Position numbers and translations under genes: made by a program
Assembly: GCA_030674185.1 (NCBI GenBank)
Contig: CM060312.1
Location: forward strand, 33,242,813 to 33,306,812
DNA: 64,000 bases
Direction: 5' to 3'
Source of the DNA: Monoplex corrugatus
Lineage: Eukaryota > Mollusca > Gastropoda > Littorinimorpha > Ranellidae
The notes under the pieces: generated by a model
What the model saw: only the letters and a program-made list of their open reading frames with translations
Told to the model about the DNA's origin: nothing
The model's database searches: none
In this document: piece by piece, positions 11,044 to 22,082 of the stretch
How the letters are laid out: each line of letters starts with the position of its first letter
Position numbering within the stretch: position 1 is the stretch's first letter

Positions 11044-11494
11044 AAGAGATTCTATGTGGTAGAGTGCTTTCAAATTTGTATTTATATATAAAATGTACAT
11101 TTTTCCAAGAAAGATAATTAAATCAAATACCGAATCTAAGTGCATACTTTTAGTCAACACTAAATAATATCATGTTTTCAGTCAAACTACAATTTGCACA
11201 GATGTTACATTCTGATTTCAAGAATTCTTAGATTTTTTTCCCCGCAGAACCGTTTCGTATGTGATAAAATAAACAATTCCAAAATATGTGATGAATTCCA
11301 TCTTTCGTATTATACTTAACACAAGTTGTTTCTTCGTTGTCTTTTGAGTACGTTTGACAGATCCAGTTGACCCAAAGATTTGCATCCGACTTGTTCCGTC
11401 AACTGAAGACAATTTTTCATTTGTTTTCAAGTGTTTCTGATCCACTCTTGTACAACCCTATCTGAGCTGTCCGTTCTGCTTCTGATATCATTTG
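11044..11494. other. no gene seen
   Basis: AT-rich unique-looking DNA. A 75-codon minus-strand open frame at 11218-11445 has no recognisable domain and is within chance length. Confidence 0.5.
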
Positions 11495-12099
11495 TTTATA
11501 AATATTTAGTTTGATACAGATATTCACGGTTAGTCACCGTTCCTGTCTGGTCTTCCTGCCTCCACCATTCACATCCTACAGCGCATTCAAAACAATGCTG
11601 CACGCCTTGTACTCAAAAAGAAAAAAGCTGACCACATATCTCCTCTCCTGGCACAACTTCACTGGCTCCCTGTATCAAAGCGCATACAGTACAAACTAGA
11701 CACCATGTGCTACAAAAGCCTCAATAACGCAGCCCCCGATTACCTGTCAAGCCTACTTGAGATCTATGTTCCCTCACGTACCCTCCGCTCTGCCTCCGAT
11801 CCTCTGACTTTTCGCTTTCCACGCACTAAGCTCAATACCTATGGTCCACGAGCCTTCTCTGTTTCTGGTCCACTTTCCTGGAACAAACTTTCTCTCTCAG
11901 TCCGTCAGCAACGTACTTTTGTCTCCTTCAAGTCCGCTCTCAAAACTCACCTTTTCTCCTCTGCATAAAATCCTGACCTCACTCAATCCCCTCTGCAGCC
12001 TGTCTCCACTCGGAGGGGAATTGCATTGTAATATGTAATTGTATATAATATGCTCTCTATAATTTTTCCATTGTTTTTATTCTTTCTCCCCATTTATAG

Positions 12100-12177
<78 letters not shown>

Positions 12178-12291
12178 CGTGCGTGCGTGAGTGCGTGTGT
12201 GTGCGTGCGTGCGTGTGTGTCTGTTTTAGCGCTTAGATTTGATTTTATCAAGATTTTGTGCTATATAAATAAAATATTGTATTGTATTGTA
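11495..12291 (+). mobile_element. CR1/L2-like LINE 3' end
   Basis: The frame, with one shift near 11700, encodes LQRIQNNAARLVLKKKKADH, LLAQLHWLPVSKRIQYKLDT, YLSSLLEIYVPSRTLRSASD and FSVSGPLSWNKLSLSVR. This is the conserved C-terminus of CR1/L2-type ORF2 and ends with a stop near 11968. The 3' UTR contains an expanded (GT)n block (12101-12225). It ends with CTATATAAATAAAATATTGT followed by ATTGT repeats near 12275-12291, the pentanucleotide tail expected for this clade. Confidence 0.9.
12101..12225. repeat. (GT)n microsatellite inside LINE 3' UTR
   Basis: A GT tract with GCGT variants lies between the stop codon and the tail of the CR1/L2-like copy. It expanded within, or was carried by, the element. 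Confidence 0.9.
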
Positions 12292-12294
12292 CCC

Positions 12295-12835
12295 CGTGGG
12301 GACGCCGTGGTTCTTTCAGCATAAGTAGTGTCACCACCTTCTGCAATTTCTGAGCTAGAAATTTACTCTTTTCTGTCACTCTTTTCGCTTCTTTCTTCCT
12401 CCTTCGTTTTCTGTCATTTGTTCTTAATCATTTTCTGCCTTGCTGGTCCGTTCACCTGTATGTGTTCGATAAAGTCTTACGTAATTTCTCTTAGGATTGA
12501 TAATTGGGTACATGTATTAAGTGCATTTTGGGCTCTAAGGAAATGGGATATGCCAAATAAATTTCAGGTAATTTAGGCCCGTTTTTAAATATGTTTTCGT
12601 GTCCTTAGTCATGTTTAAATGTGTATTCAGGTATGTGTTTTAAAATCTTCTGTGCGATAAGTGGGACGGAATCGTCAACGCCAGTGACATCTCTAGATTA
12701 TGTGCACGAAAGCACTGATATGGGTATTTAATTTTTTTTCCTGTTGAAGTATTGTGTATGTTTTGAAACGGTTATAGCCCTGATATGGTTCTGCGCAGTC
12801 GGCTGGGCTTTAAACAACAATAACAGTAACAACAG
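12295..12835 (+). mobile_element. element W, copy 1
   Basis: W is a roughly 550 bp dispersed repeat with seven copies in this window. In this orientation it starts near CCCCGTGGGGACGCCG and contains GATTGATAATTGGGTACATG. It ends GCTCTGCGCAGTCGGCTGGG-type sequence (here GTTCTGCGCAGTCGG) plus TTTAAACAACAATAACAG. The (AATAAC) tail suggests a retroposed element, SINE or LINE 3' end. No tRNA-like head is obvious and the family is not recognised. Confidence 0.75.
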
Positions 12836-13067
12836 TCGCCGTTCCCTTTAGGTGTCTGATCCACATGGCAAGACCTTCCTTTGTCTCCAAAAATCTCCTC
12901 TGTCCTTCTTTTCCAACTTGAAGACATATTTTTCTTCCAACAATACTCACCCTTCACCCACCATCCCTCACCCCCGCCACCCACCACCCACCACCCACTC
13001 CTCTCTCCTCTCCCGTCCTTCTCCTTCCAATATGCGTCAGCTCTGTACACGTGAGGTGTTTTTCGTC

Positions 13068-13176
13068 CTTCATCATCATCATCACATCATTATCATTATC
13101 ATCATTATTATTATCATTATCATCATTGTTATCATTATTATTGTTGTTGTTATAATCATCATCATCATCATCATCG

Positions 13177-13225
<49 letters not shown>

Positions 13226-13470
13226 GTTATCATCATTACTATGATTATTGTTGCCAACATCATCATCATCATCATCATCGTCAACATCGTCATCATCATC
13301 ATCATTATCATCATCAGTAGTATTACAACAACAACAACAACAACGACAATAACAATAATGATAATGATAACAAAAATAGTAATAATAATTGTTATTATAA
13401 TTATTATCATTATTATTAATACTACTGCTATTACTACTACTACTATACTACTACTACTACTACTATCAAT
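13068..13470. repeat. compound trinucleotide tract (ATC, GTT, ACA, ATT, TAC)
   Basis: About 400 bp of trinucleotide units changing from CAT/ATT to GTT, ATC, ACA and ACT blocks. Paired poly-Ile/Val and poly-Met/Gln open frames over it are artefacts. Confidence 0.95.
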
Positions 13471-13712
13471 ATCATCCAGATCAGTTCAGACATAGCCGAG
13501 ATGTAAGCAGATAACAATGTTCACTTTTTAACTGCAGTGGTCCAAACATTGCACCACATTTATTTGAACTTATGCCGGTCATATCATGCATTATATTATG
13601 TAAATATACAGGCTCTGTCCTATGCGTTCTTTTGTCAACATTTCGTACCAGCCATAGACACGCAATTAAACTCCAGATTCATGGTTCATAATTCTGTTAA
13701 TAACAAGTGCTA

Positions 13713-13713
<1 letters not shown>

Positions 13714-13782
<69 letters not shown>

Positions 13783-13786
13783 CGTG

Positions 13787-13837
<51 letters not shown>

Positions 13838-13893
13838 ATATGTGTGTGTGTATATATGTGTGTGTTTATGTATATGTATACACATATATGTAT

Positions 13894-13929
<36 letters not shown>

Positions 13930-13936
13930 GAGCGCA

Positions 13937-14015
<79 letters not shown>

Positions 14016-14050
14016 ACACGCAAACGCACACACACGCACACAACACACAC
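13714..14050. repeat. (TA)n(TG)n ... (CA)n inverted microsatellite cluster
   Basis: (TA)n at 13714-13746 runs into (TG)n to about 13835, then a roughly 50 bp TA/GT spacer, then (CA)n from 13897 to 14050. The TG and CA blocks are reverse complements, so the cluster can fold into a long hairpin. Confidence 0.93.
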
Positions 14051-14459
14051 AGAGTTATACCTTGTTTGTTTGATGTGCACTGCTGGTGCGTGTGTACTCT
14101 GGTCTCTTTGTCCTATCTTTCCATCTTTCTTTATATGTTTTCTTTCTTTTAAATGTTTACTTAATTCATATGAAAAATATACTCTGCATTCTATTCTACA
14201 TGTTTTGTGGTTTAATATGTTTATCATATCTTGTCCATGACTGTTTATGCTTAATGAAATCTGACACAAGCAGGATGTTTTAAAATGTGGTCATTTAGAT
14301 TACATATTTTTGTTCCCAATGGGGCAATGGTTGGATGAAGAAAAGTGCATGTAGTGCCTTGGTATTATTCTAATCTTATCTTTGTTCTTTTGTTTTAGGA
14401 TCACTGCACTCAAGGAGGTAACCTTTGTCCTCACCTTTTTTTTTTTCGTTCCATTTTCT
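14051..14459. other. no gene seen
   Basis: AT-rich unique-looking sequence with a T9 run near 14438. There are no convincing open frames or repeats. Confidence 0.5.
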
Positions 14460-14893
14460 GCGCCACCTTAATGGCCACAGAAGCTGAAACAGTTTTAACA
14501 ATGCAATGACGATGATGTCGATGAGGATGATAACCATAATGCTATGGAGTTCCATCTAGAATTGAGACAGCGTGACAGGGCTGTACTCTCCTCTTGCTAT
14601 CATAACATATCCTGGCGTTAACCAGGCCAGAGAGACACAGACACCTGCGGTGCTGGTCAGAAGATGTGAGCAACACTCTCAATGACGCATCCGTGAAGTG
14701 GATGAGACTCGGACTTTGTTTGTGATCCCTGTCTCCCAAATCAGCCCATAGCACGCCCAACTCTGGGTGGGAGCCGGTTAAAGCCCGAAAAAAAAAATCT
14801 CACATTAATTTTTGAAGGGATTGATGGGGGATTCGAACCCACAACCTTCCAGTCGGTAGTCCGTTGTACTAACCACTACACCACGGCGACTGG
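14460..14893 (-). mobile_element. tRNA-derived SINE, family B
   Basis: Read on the minus strand, the head begins CCAGTCGCCGTGGTGTAGTG (box A, TGGTGTAGTGGTTAG) and has box B GTGGGTTCGAATCCCC near 14830-14846. A roughly 350 bp body follows, ending near GGCCACAGAAGC on the plus strand at about 14470. A second copy, split by a MITE, lies at 37206-37803. Confidence 0.85.
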
Positions 14894-14924
14894 TATTCTA
14901 ATCTTATCTTATATATTCACCGCC

Positions 14925-15460
14925 CTAGGTAGGAGAGCCGGGGCCTCTTTCAGTATGAATAGTATCCCCACCTTCTGGAAACACTCTGCCAGAAATCTCC
15001 TCTATTCTGTCGCTTTCTTTATTTCTGCCTGGCTCCTTCGCTTTCTGTCATCTATTCCTATCATTTTCTGCCATACCAGTCCATTTAGCCGTGTGTTCTG
15101 TAAAGCCTATATTATCTGTTTGGATGGACAGTTGAGTACAATATTAACTGCAGTTTTGCCTCTAAGGAAACGTGAGGCGCAGAAGCAATTTCAGATAATT
15201 TAAGACCATTTTTATATATGTTTTAGTGTCCTTAGTTATATTTACATTTGTGTACAGGTTTGTTTTTTTCAAACCCTCAGGTGGTAAATTGGACAGAAAT
15301 GTCAACGCCGTGGGCATATCCTTAAATTATATGTGTTGATGTGTTGATCTGTGCATTTCATTATTTTAACATTTGTTCAGGATTGACGTGATGTAGTTAT
15401 GTATTTTGAGGTAGTTCTGGCCCTGATATGGCTCTGCGCAGTCAGCAGGGCTTCAAACGA
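14925..15460 (+). mobile_element. element W, copy 2
   Basis: Same orientation as copy 1. It contains CTTTCAGTATGAATAGTATC near the left end and GCTCTGCGCAGTCAGCAGGG at 15430-15449. The remnant AACAAT tail is lost. Confidence 0.75.
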
Positions 15461-15765
15461 TCTTCTATGTTCAAAATTTGCTTGTCTTTTCTTGTCTTCT
15501 AAATTTGGTCAAAACCCGTCAACAAACGACCTAGAAATCATTGTTCACACTTGAAAACATGTTTTGCGTATTTGTTACTTCAGAATTTGTGCAATATGCA
15601 GTCAGTCACGTATTCTCATATCAAACCCTACCCCATTCGAAATATTGGGCCGTTCTGGTCCTCACTTGCGATTTGGTGATTACTTACGAACAACGATTTT
15701 CAAACCAAATTTTCTTTAAGAAAATTCCGTCCACAAACACCTGAGAAAACTTTGCTTTCACACAC
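15461..15765. other. no gene seen
   Basis: Unique-looking AT-rich DNA with no supported feature. Confidence 0.5.
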
Positions 15766-15825
15766 ACACGCAGAGAGAGAGAGGGGGGGGGAGAGGGAGG
15801 GGGAGAGGGAGACAGACAGACAGAA

Positions 15826-15857
<32 letters not shown>

Positions 15858-15956
15858 TCAGAATCAGAAATTTTTCTTTTTCTGATTCTGTGTCTGTGTG
15901 TGAGTGTGTATGTGTGTGTGTGTGTGTGTGAGTGTGTATGTGTGTTGTGTATGTGT

Positions 15957-16002
<46 letters not shown>

Positions 16003-16235
16003 GACAGAGAGAAAGAGACAGAAAGAGAGAGAGAGATAGACAAGACAGACAGACAGACAGATTGACAGGATCAGAATCAGAAATTTTCAGAAATTATTTT
16101 TCTGATTCTGAGATAGATAGATACACAGAGAGACAGACAGAGAGACAGAGAGAGAGACAGAGATAGAGAGTGAGACAGAGAGAAATGGACAAACTGGCCT
16201 TTTCTCTCTCTACCATTATCAAAATATCTCCCATT
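15766..16235. repeat. GA/GACA/GT repeat block with two matching stem-loops
   Basis: GAGA and GACA tracts enclose two palindromes. One is near 15857-15891 (CAGAATCAGAAA ... TTTCTGATTCTG). The other is near 16070-16112 (CAGAATCAGAAATTTTCAGAA ... TTTCTGATTCTG). The flanking dinucleotide tracts partly continue the complementarity. Confidence 0.85.
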
Positions 16236-16393
16236 TCATGTGAGTGAGACAGAGAGCGAGAGGCACTCATCTCTCCTTATCAATATCAAACTGTATCTCC
16301 CATTATTTTGTTTAAAGAGAGAGAGAGCGAGAGAGAGAGAGAAAGAGAGAGAGAGAGAAGAGAGAGAGAAGAGAAGTAGAGAAAGAGAGAAGT

Positions 16394-16433
<40 letters not shown>

Positions 16434-16760
16434 CATAAAGCTAATTAGATAAAGTCGATTTTGACAAGAACAGAGAGAGAGAGTGAGGGAGGGAGAGAGA
16501 GAAGAGAGAGAGAGAGAGACATATAGCTAATTAAAGAGATATAAAGTCGATTTTGACACAGAAGAGAACGGAGGGGGGGGGGGGGAGGAGAGAGATACAT
16601 ATAGCTAACTAGATAGATAAATATAAAGTCGATTTTGACAAAGAAGAGAGAGAGAGACAAGGTAGAGGAAAGAAAGAGAGAGAGAGGGAGACAGAGAGGG
16701 ACAGACAGACAAACAGAGACAGAGACAGACAGACAGACAGACAGAGACAGAGAGATTTAG
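16236..16760. repeat. GA-rich block with a three-copy embedded unit
   Basis: A unit containing ACATATAGCTAAT and then ATAAAGTCGATTTTGACA recurs at about 16433-16470, 16519-16558 and 16598-16641, separated by (GA)n. Unit lengths differ because the GA spacers vary. A G14 run sits at 16573-16586. Confidence 0.85.
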
Positions 16761-17815
16761 AATAGTGAGTGGCTGCACACTGCCGTCACTACTACCTCCT
16801 CCTCCATTACTAACTCCAACAGTACCACCAACAGTAACGAAGAAGGGGAAGACACGATAACTGCAGATTACACCTTTAGCGGGGAAGCCAACACGTGAAC
16901 AAGGCATGGCCCAGAGAGAAATGTTAACAGTGATGCTAGATGAAGTCAGTGCAGCGGAGATGCTCGGCATCTGCGCCTGAAAGGGTTTAGGTTGAGCTAC
17001 CGGTCACGTCACAGCCTACACAGAGATAAGATCCCAGCTATATGAAGCATCTGGTGAACAGTTTCTTTTACTTGATCGTTAACCCCCTAACATCCTACTT
17101 AGCACACGCTAAAGATCGCGCCCGCAGAAGGCTTCAATGTAAGGTTTACTACTACTTTACGATGTCAGGGTTTCTCAAACTTGGTTCATTCATCTACGCA
17201 ACAGATTTCAGAGTTACGGCGGGCGACCGTATAACAACAACAAGCAAGAAATTCCCGTCTTCGTACACAGACGTTAAATGTTATTATACAAGGATACATC
17301 TACGAGTAGGACCGGAAATGACGTTGGTGAAGAGTAACTTCGACACAAAACGCAGTTCCGTTTCCGGTTATCATTTGAATGTCAGCAGTACCATGTCCTG
17401 TTTCAATAAACCTTTGCTTGTTTATCCGGTTTCTGCTACAGAAGTTAAAAATAATTTTTTTAAAATAAAGAGAGAATGTCTGGTTGGTTTACCTACTTAT
17501 GTTTCCAATCAAGATTTTGTCCAGACCGCGAGGGCGTGCCAGGAAAAACAAAATTAATGATCAGAGATAATTAAAAATGGGGCCTGAGGCCTGAGTGTAA
17601 TACTGAACTCGTCTATTGAGTGATATGAACATAAAGTAATACAGTGTTTAAATTGATAACTTGCGTCACAAAGAATTTGCCCTTTATGTTTTTCGTTTGC
17701 TTCAGGTTCATGTTCCCCCTAGTTATCTGAAAGTGTATTATTACGAAAGAATGACAACGGAGAGCAATTCTACTGTGGAAGGCTGTGTGACCCATTATAA
17801 TTGTTCTTATCAGCT
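16761..17815. other. no supported gene; one 171-codon open frame
   Basis: An ATG frame runs 17042-17557 (+). It has no domain I recognise and no repeat character. Its codon content looks ordinary, and in 64 kb of AT-rich DNA a frame of this length is expected by chance about once in two windows (rough estimate from stop frequency). I do not call it a gene. Confidence 0.4.
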
Positions 17816-18051
17816 CTCTCTCCTCTCTCTCTCTCTCTCTCTTTTTTTTTTTTTTTTCTTTTTTTTCTTTTTTTTTTTAAACGGGCGACAATTGAGAAGC
17901 ATGCAAATGTGCATGTTAACAATGTAATCCCCTCCCCACAAACCATAGTTTGAGTATGGGTTGTGCCTTCACAATAAACCATGTGTCAATGTGTCAGTGT
18001 TAGTGTCGGTCTCTCTCTCTGTGTCTCTCTCTGTCTCTGTCTCTGTCTGTC

Positions 18052-18106
<55 letters not shown>

Positions 18107-18115
18107 TTCTCTCTT
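17816..18115. repeat. CT and T tracts
   Basis: (CT)n with a long T/C run at 17816-17880, and a second (CT/CTGT)n tract at 18009-18115. The stretch between is unique. Confidence 0.85.
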
Positions 18116-18825
18116 CTAGTCATTCACGCGCAGGCATACGCACAGTTATGAAAGAAGTGTAGACGATGTAATAAAAAAAAACACAAATAAATAAATAATA
18201 AAAAGCGTGGAGTCGGCCAGATAAAAAGAACGATAACACGAATTATGCCAAGTCTACACAGAAAGATGAAAGAAGACCTCACCCAGCGTAATAGCTGATT
18301 TTGAGTTATCATTGATAGATAATTGAGTTTTATAAAGTACTTGAGATGAAATCAATTCTATGTAGAGCGCAACCGAGAAACGGAAGGAAGGAAAGCAGGA
18401 AGGAACAAACAAACAAACAAACACACACACCCTGCTTAGCCGGGTTCCTTGACTTGAATTCATAAACAAGGTGACTTCCAATCTCGAAGGCCAAGAGAAA
18501 TCGGTCATAGTTTGAACACGCACACCTTTGAAGGGCGAAAAGTGTTACCCAACTTTCTCATTAAACGCATTCCGCGTCAGTCCACACTTAACGGCCTTTT
18601 CCAAGCATCCCTGCTGAGATGAGAGGCCTCTGCTGGAGTAACGCAACGCACGATAGTGGCAGGGCAGTTGCAACCGTTATTCAATGCTTGGGCACCTCAG
18701 CAACTGTTTACTGTTATGCTGTTATTGACGAGAGAGGTACCGCTTGCTTACCTTCAACGGGTCTGGGAAACGAGGGGGCTCTGCATTTCGTTTTCAGACT
18801 TTCTCGATTTACCAGTTGTCCACAC
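18116..18825. other. no gene seen
   Basis: Unique-looking sequence with a short (AAAT)n and (AAAC)n. Open frames are all below 100 codons and unrecognised. Confidence 0.5.
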
Positions 18826-19056
18826 AACACCAGGTAGACTCGGGGAGAAAACATTGGACGGACTTGCAGGGTGGCTGAGAACAGAGAAGGTGGGAGATGG
18901 TAGGACTACTTGCAAGCGATAAGGGATAGTTTCGTATGGAAGGCCATGATCGCCAGCGCCATGCGGCAGGGCACATGTGAGATGATGATGATGATGATGA
19001 CGATGACGACGACGACGACGACGACGTGATGATGATGATGATGATGATGATGATGA
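18826..19056 (+). mobile_element. RTE-like LINE 3' end with long (GAT/GAC)n tail
   Basis: Strongly 5'-truncated. It begins at CACCAGGTAGACTCGGGGAG, equivalent to the PGRPREK region, reads LGEKTLDGLAGWLRTEKVGD, and ends GCGGCAGGGCACATG followed by (GAT)n and (GAC)n at about 18977-19056. Confidence 0.85.
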
Positions 19057-19195
19057 CAGTAACTTTTTCAAAATGTTTTAGTACACAGACGGGTATCTTG
19101 TTGACCAGTGGCCATTGCATTTCTTTTTCAACCTTCCATTCTTTATGCTATATTCCTGCAGAAAGATGGCGGGATAGTGTTTAGGAAGTGAAAGA

Positions 19196-19473
19196 GTTAA
19201 GCATTAAGCTGGTGGATAGGGTGAGGGAGTAAAAGAGTTAAGCATTAGCTGGTGGATAGGGTGAGGGAATAAAAGGGTTAAGCTTTAGCTAGTGGATAGG
19301 GTGAGGAAATGAAAGAGTTAAGCATTAGCTGGTGGATAGGGTGAGGGATAAAGGGTTAAGCATTAGCTAATGGATAGGGTGAGGGAATAAAGAGTTAAGC
19401 ATTAGCTGGTGGATAGGGTGAGGGAGTAAAAGGGTTAAGCATTAGCTGGTGATAGGGTGAGGGAGTGAAAGGA
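19196..19473. repeat. 40-bp tandem array derived from TTAA MITE arm, 7 units
   Basis: Each unit is TTAAGCATTAGCTGGTGGAT followed by AGGGTGAGGGAGTAAAAGAG. The second half is the right inner arm of the TTAA element (CTGGTGGATAGGGTGAGGGA). A mobile-element arm has therefore become a minisatellite. Confidence 0.9.
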
Positions 19474-19536
19474 TTCAAATACTTCTATGTGCACATGGGG
19501 TTCCATGTTGACCAGATTACTGCGGTCAAAGTAATG

Positions 19537-20028
19537 ACCATCATCATGTGCCCTGCCGCATGGCGTTGGCGATCAAGGCCCTCCATTCGAATCTATCCCT
19601 TGTCGCTGCAAGTACATCTCCCACCTTTTCCGTCTTCAACCATGCTGCAAATGGGTCCAGTATTTTCTGCCTGGGTCTACCTGGTGTTGTCTTTCCTTCC
19701 AGTTTTCTTGTTGTGACCAGGTGCTTTAATTCCCATTTCCTCATAAAGCGTCATATACATGTTGCTTGTCTTTTCCTAATCTTCTTTGTTAATGTTCTTC
19801 TTGTGTCTGCCTCCTTCACGACTTTCTCGTTTGTTTTCTTTGCTGTCCATGGAATTCTCAACATTCTTTTTAGAAACCACATTTCAGTTGCCTCAATTTT
19901 GTTCTGGCTTTGCGTGTGACTGTCACGCATCATAACCGTACAACAGTATCGGTTCTATATAACATTCAAGAACTCTGTTCCTGATGTTAACTGATACGTA
20001 TTTGTTGGTAAGAACGCTTTTCATCTTC
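19537..20028 (-). mobile_element. RTE-like LINE copy, minus strand
   Basis: On the minus strand it starts at the KMKSVLTNK-equivalent region near 20028 and passes MWFLKRMLRIPWTAKKTNEK, KKIRKRQATCI and LVTTRKLEGKTTPGRPRQK. It ends with a short (GAT) tail at 19537-19546. Frameshifts break it into three frames. Confidence 0.85.
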
Positions 20029-20193
20029 TGTAATGCTCATGAAACACGTATATTGACGCTGTTCGCTGTATCTGTTATTTAGCGTTGTTTGTGGCCTAGG
20101 TTTTTCGTTTGACATGAAGTGCAACGCACTCGTAGAAACAAAAAGACAATCTTTTGCATTTGACTTCTTAAGATGCGTTTGTTGTTTTTGTTT

Positions 20194-20223
20194 GTTGTTG
20201 TCGTCGTCGTCGTCGTCGTCGTT
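20194..20223. repeat. (GTC)n microsatellite
   Basis: Short run of GTC trinucleotides within otherwise unique DNA. Confidence 0.8.
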
Positions 20224-20268
20224 GTTGTTATTATGCCATGGCGCTAGGTCCATAGCATTTTCAAAGCA

Positions 20269-20269
<1 letters not shown>

Positions 20270-20305
<36 letters not shown>

Positions 20306-20312
20306 TCTCTCT

Positions 20313-20366
<54 letters not shown>
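20270..20366. repeat. (CT)n microsatellite
   Basis: CT tract with occasional TT interruptions. The DNA to 20,620 that follows is unique-looking, with a (TTTA)n patch and no gene. Confidence 0.9.
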
Positions 20367-20367
<1 letters not shown>

Positions 20368-20621
20368 CTTACTTTCGACTATATGATCGTACAGTAATGA
20401 CAGTATAAAAGTGCAGTAACCGAATGCTGTCTTTGTCCAGAATTATGAGAGAAGGATCCAGAATCAGGCCTTAGAAAACTGACTCAGACACGCTCTTTTT
20501 GAACTTTTGTTCCCATCTGGCAGTTTATTTGTTTATTTATTTATCTTTTTTTTGTTTGTTCTTTTAAAGAAGTTGAATGATACTATTTCAACTTAGACAT
20601 TTATGTGAAACTGGCTGACTG

Positions 20622-20955
20622 ATTTGTTTGTTTGTTTGGTTGGTTGGTTGGTTGGTTGGTTGGTTGGGTGGGTGGATGGTGGTTGGTTGGTTGGTTGGGT
20701 GGTTGGTTGGGTGGGTGGTTGGTTGGTTGGGTAGTTGGTAGGTTGGTTGGTTGGTTGGTTGGTTGGTGTGGGTGGGTGGGTGGTGGCTGGGTGGTTGGTT
20801 GGTTGGTTGGTTGGGTGGTTGGTTGGTTGGGTGGGTAGTGGTTAGTTGGTTAGTTGGGTGGGTGGGTGGTGTTGGTTGGTTGGTTGGCTGCATGTTTGTT
20901 TGCATATTTGTTTTTAGTTGGTTGGTTGGTTGGTTGGTTGGTTTTGTTTGTTCGT
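20622..20955. repeat. (GGTT/GGGT)n G-rich tract
   Basis: About 320 bp of GGTT and GGGTGGGT on the plus strand, so all the G is on one strand. Many runs of three G in close spacing could form G-quadruplexes. It abuts the RT fragment on its right. Confidence 0.93.
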
Positions 20956-20959
20956 TCGT

Positions 20960-21310
20960 GTGCTTGTTTGGCATAACCAACAAATCATATAAATCCTTAT
21001 TCATCTCGATTGACCTCTCTATGATAGTTCTTAGGATGTGTATGGCATTAATAGTTCCTTTCCCTTCTACAAATCCACACTGTTCTTCTGCTATTTCTCT
21101 TTTGATTCTATTCCTTGTCCTCATCATGATTATTCTTAATAGGATTTTTGTTACATGACTCATCAAAACTGATTGTGCGATGGAGTTCACATTCTATATA
21201 GCCCCTGTCTTCTTTGGAAGAGCGATGAAAACTGATTTTGATATATCTTTGGGGATCTTTCCAGTGTCGTAAATTTCATTTAGGAGGACTGTTATTTTTT
21301 CAATACCAAA
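20960..21310 (-). mobile_element. non-LTR reverse transcriptase core fragment
   Basis: The minus strand reads SHVTKILLRIIMMRTRNRIK, EEQCGFVEGKGTINAIHILR and IERSIEMNKDLYDLL. This is the start of the RT palm/fingers of animal LINEs (the ..EQ.GF..G.GT..AI..LR..I.R motif). Upstream in another frame, LLNEIYDTGKIPKDISKSVF also fits this family. The catalytic YADD part is missing because the fragment stops at the GGTT tract. Confidence 0.85.
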
Positions 21311-21475
21311 TTATGATGATGATGATGATGATTGATGATGATAAAATATCATTAATGATAATGATGATAAGAACAACAACAATAATGATGATGATGATGA
21401 TATCATCATCATCATAATCATCATCATCATCGTCGACGTCGTCTCGTCGTCGTCGTCGTCGTCATCATTCACATC

Positions 21476-21506
<31 letters not shown>

Positions 21507-21525
21507 TTCATCATCTTCTTTGTAG
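21311..21525. repeat. (GAT)n ... (ATC)n(GTC)n inverted trinucleotide tract
   Basis: GAT/AAT units on the left (21312-21400) are followed by ATC, GTC and TCA units on the right (21401-21507). The two halves are partly complementary, giving hairpin potential. Confidence 0.9.
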
Positions 21526-21599
21526 AACGCAAACGGGCGATGTCAAAGCACGTTTGTCGATAATTGTTGCCGTTCATACTGTAACGAAAGTAGTCAACC

Positions 21600-21925
21600 C
21601 CTTCCCTGAAAAATCAACAACACAACAACAGCAATGACCACCACCAATACACAATAACAACTGTAAGAATAACCCGATATAGCAACAGGAAGAAAAAACA
21701 AAATAGCAACACAACAGCAACAGTAAGAATAACAAAACAGCAACACAACAACTATATCATCATCATCGTTATTATTATCACTATTATTATCATTGTTATT
21801 ATCATCATCATCATCGTCATCATCATCATCATCATCATCATCATTATTGTGTATTATTATTATTATTATTATTATTATTTTATTATTATTATTTATTATT
21901 ATTATTATTGTCATTATTGTTGTTG
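21600..21925. repeat. ACA/AACA and ATC/ATT trinucleotide tract
   Basis: A-rich CAA units up to 21,750, then ATC and ATT blocks. The acidic and Ile-rich open frames over it are artefacts. Confidence 0.9.
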
Positions 21926-22082
21926 TTTTATTGAATGAAAAGATTGAAAAAGGACCAAGGGCAACAATATGATAGAAACGTTAATGTATCAACAAACGAC
22001 ATACTGAACAGATTTTTAAAATTAAATATCAACAGAAAGAACACTACAGGAACACTAAAACACTACAAACAATGCTAACCAC

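Noticed and set aside
17042..17557. 171-codon open frame, non-repetitive
   Set aside because: No recognised domain, no splice or promoter context, and the length is compatible with chance in AT-rich DNA of this size.
20622..20955. Interstitial telomere
   Set aside because: Units are GGTT and GGGT, not TTAGGG or another known telomere repeat.
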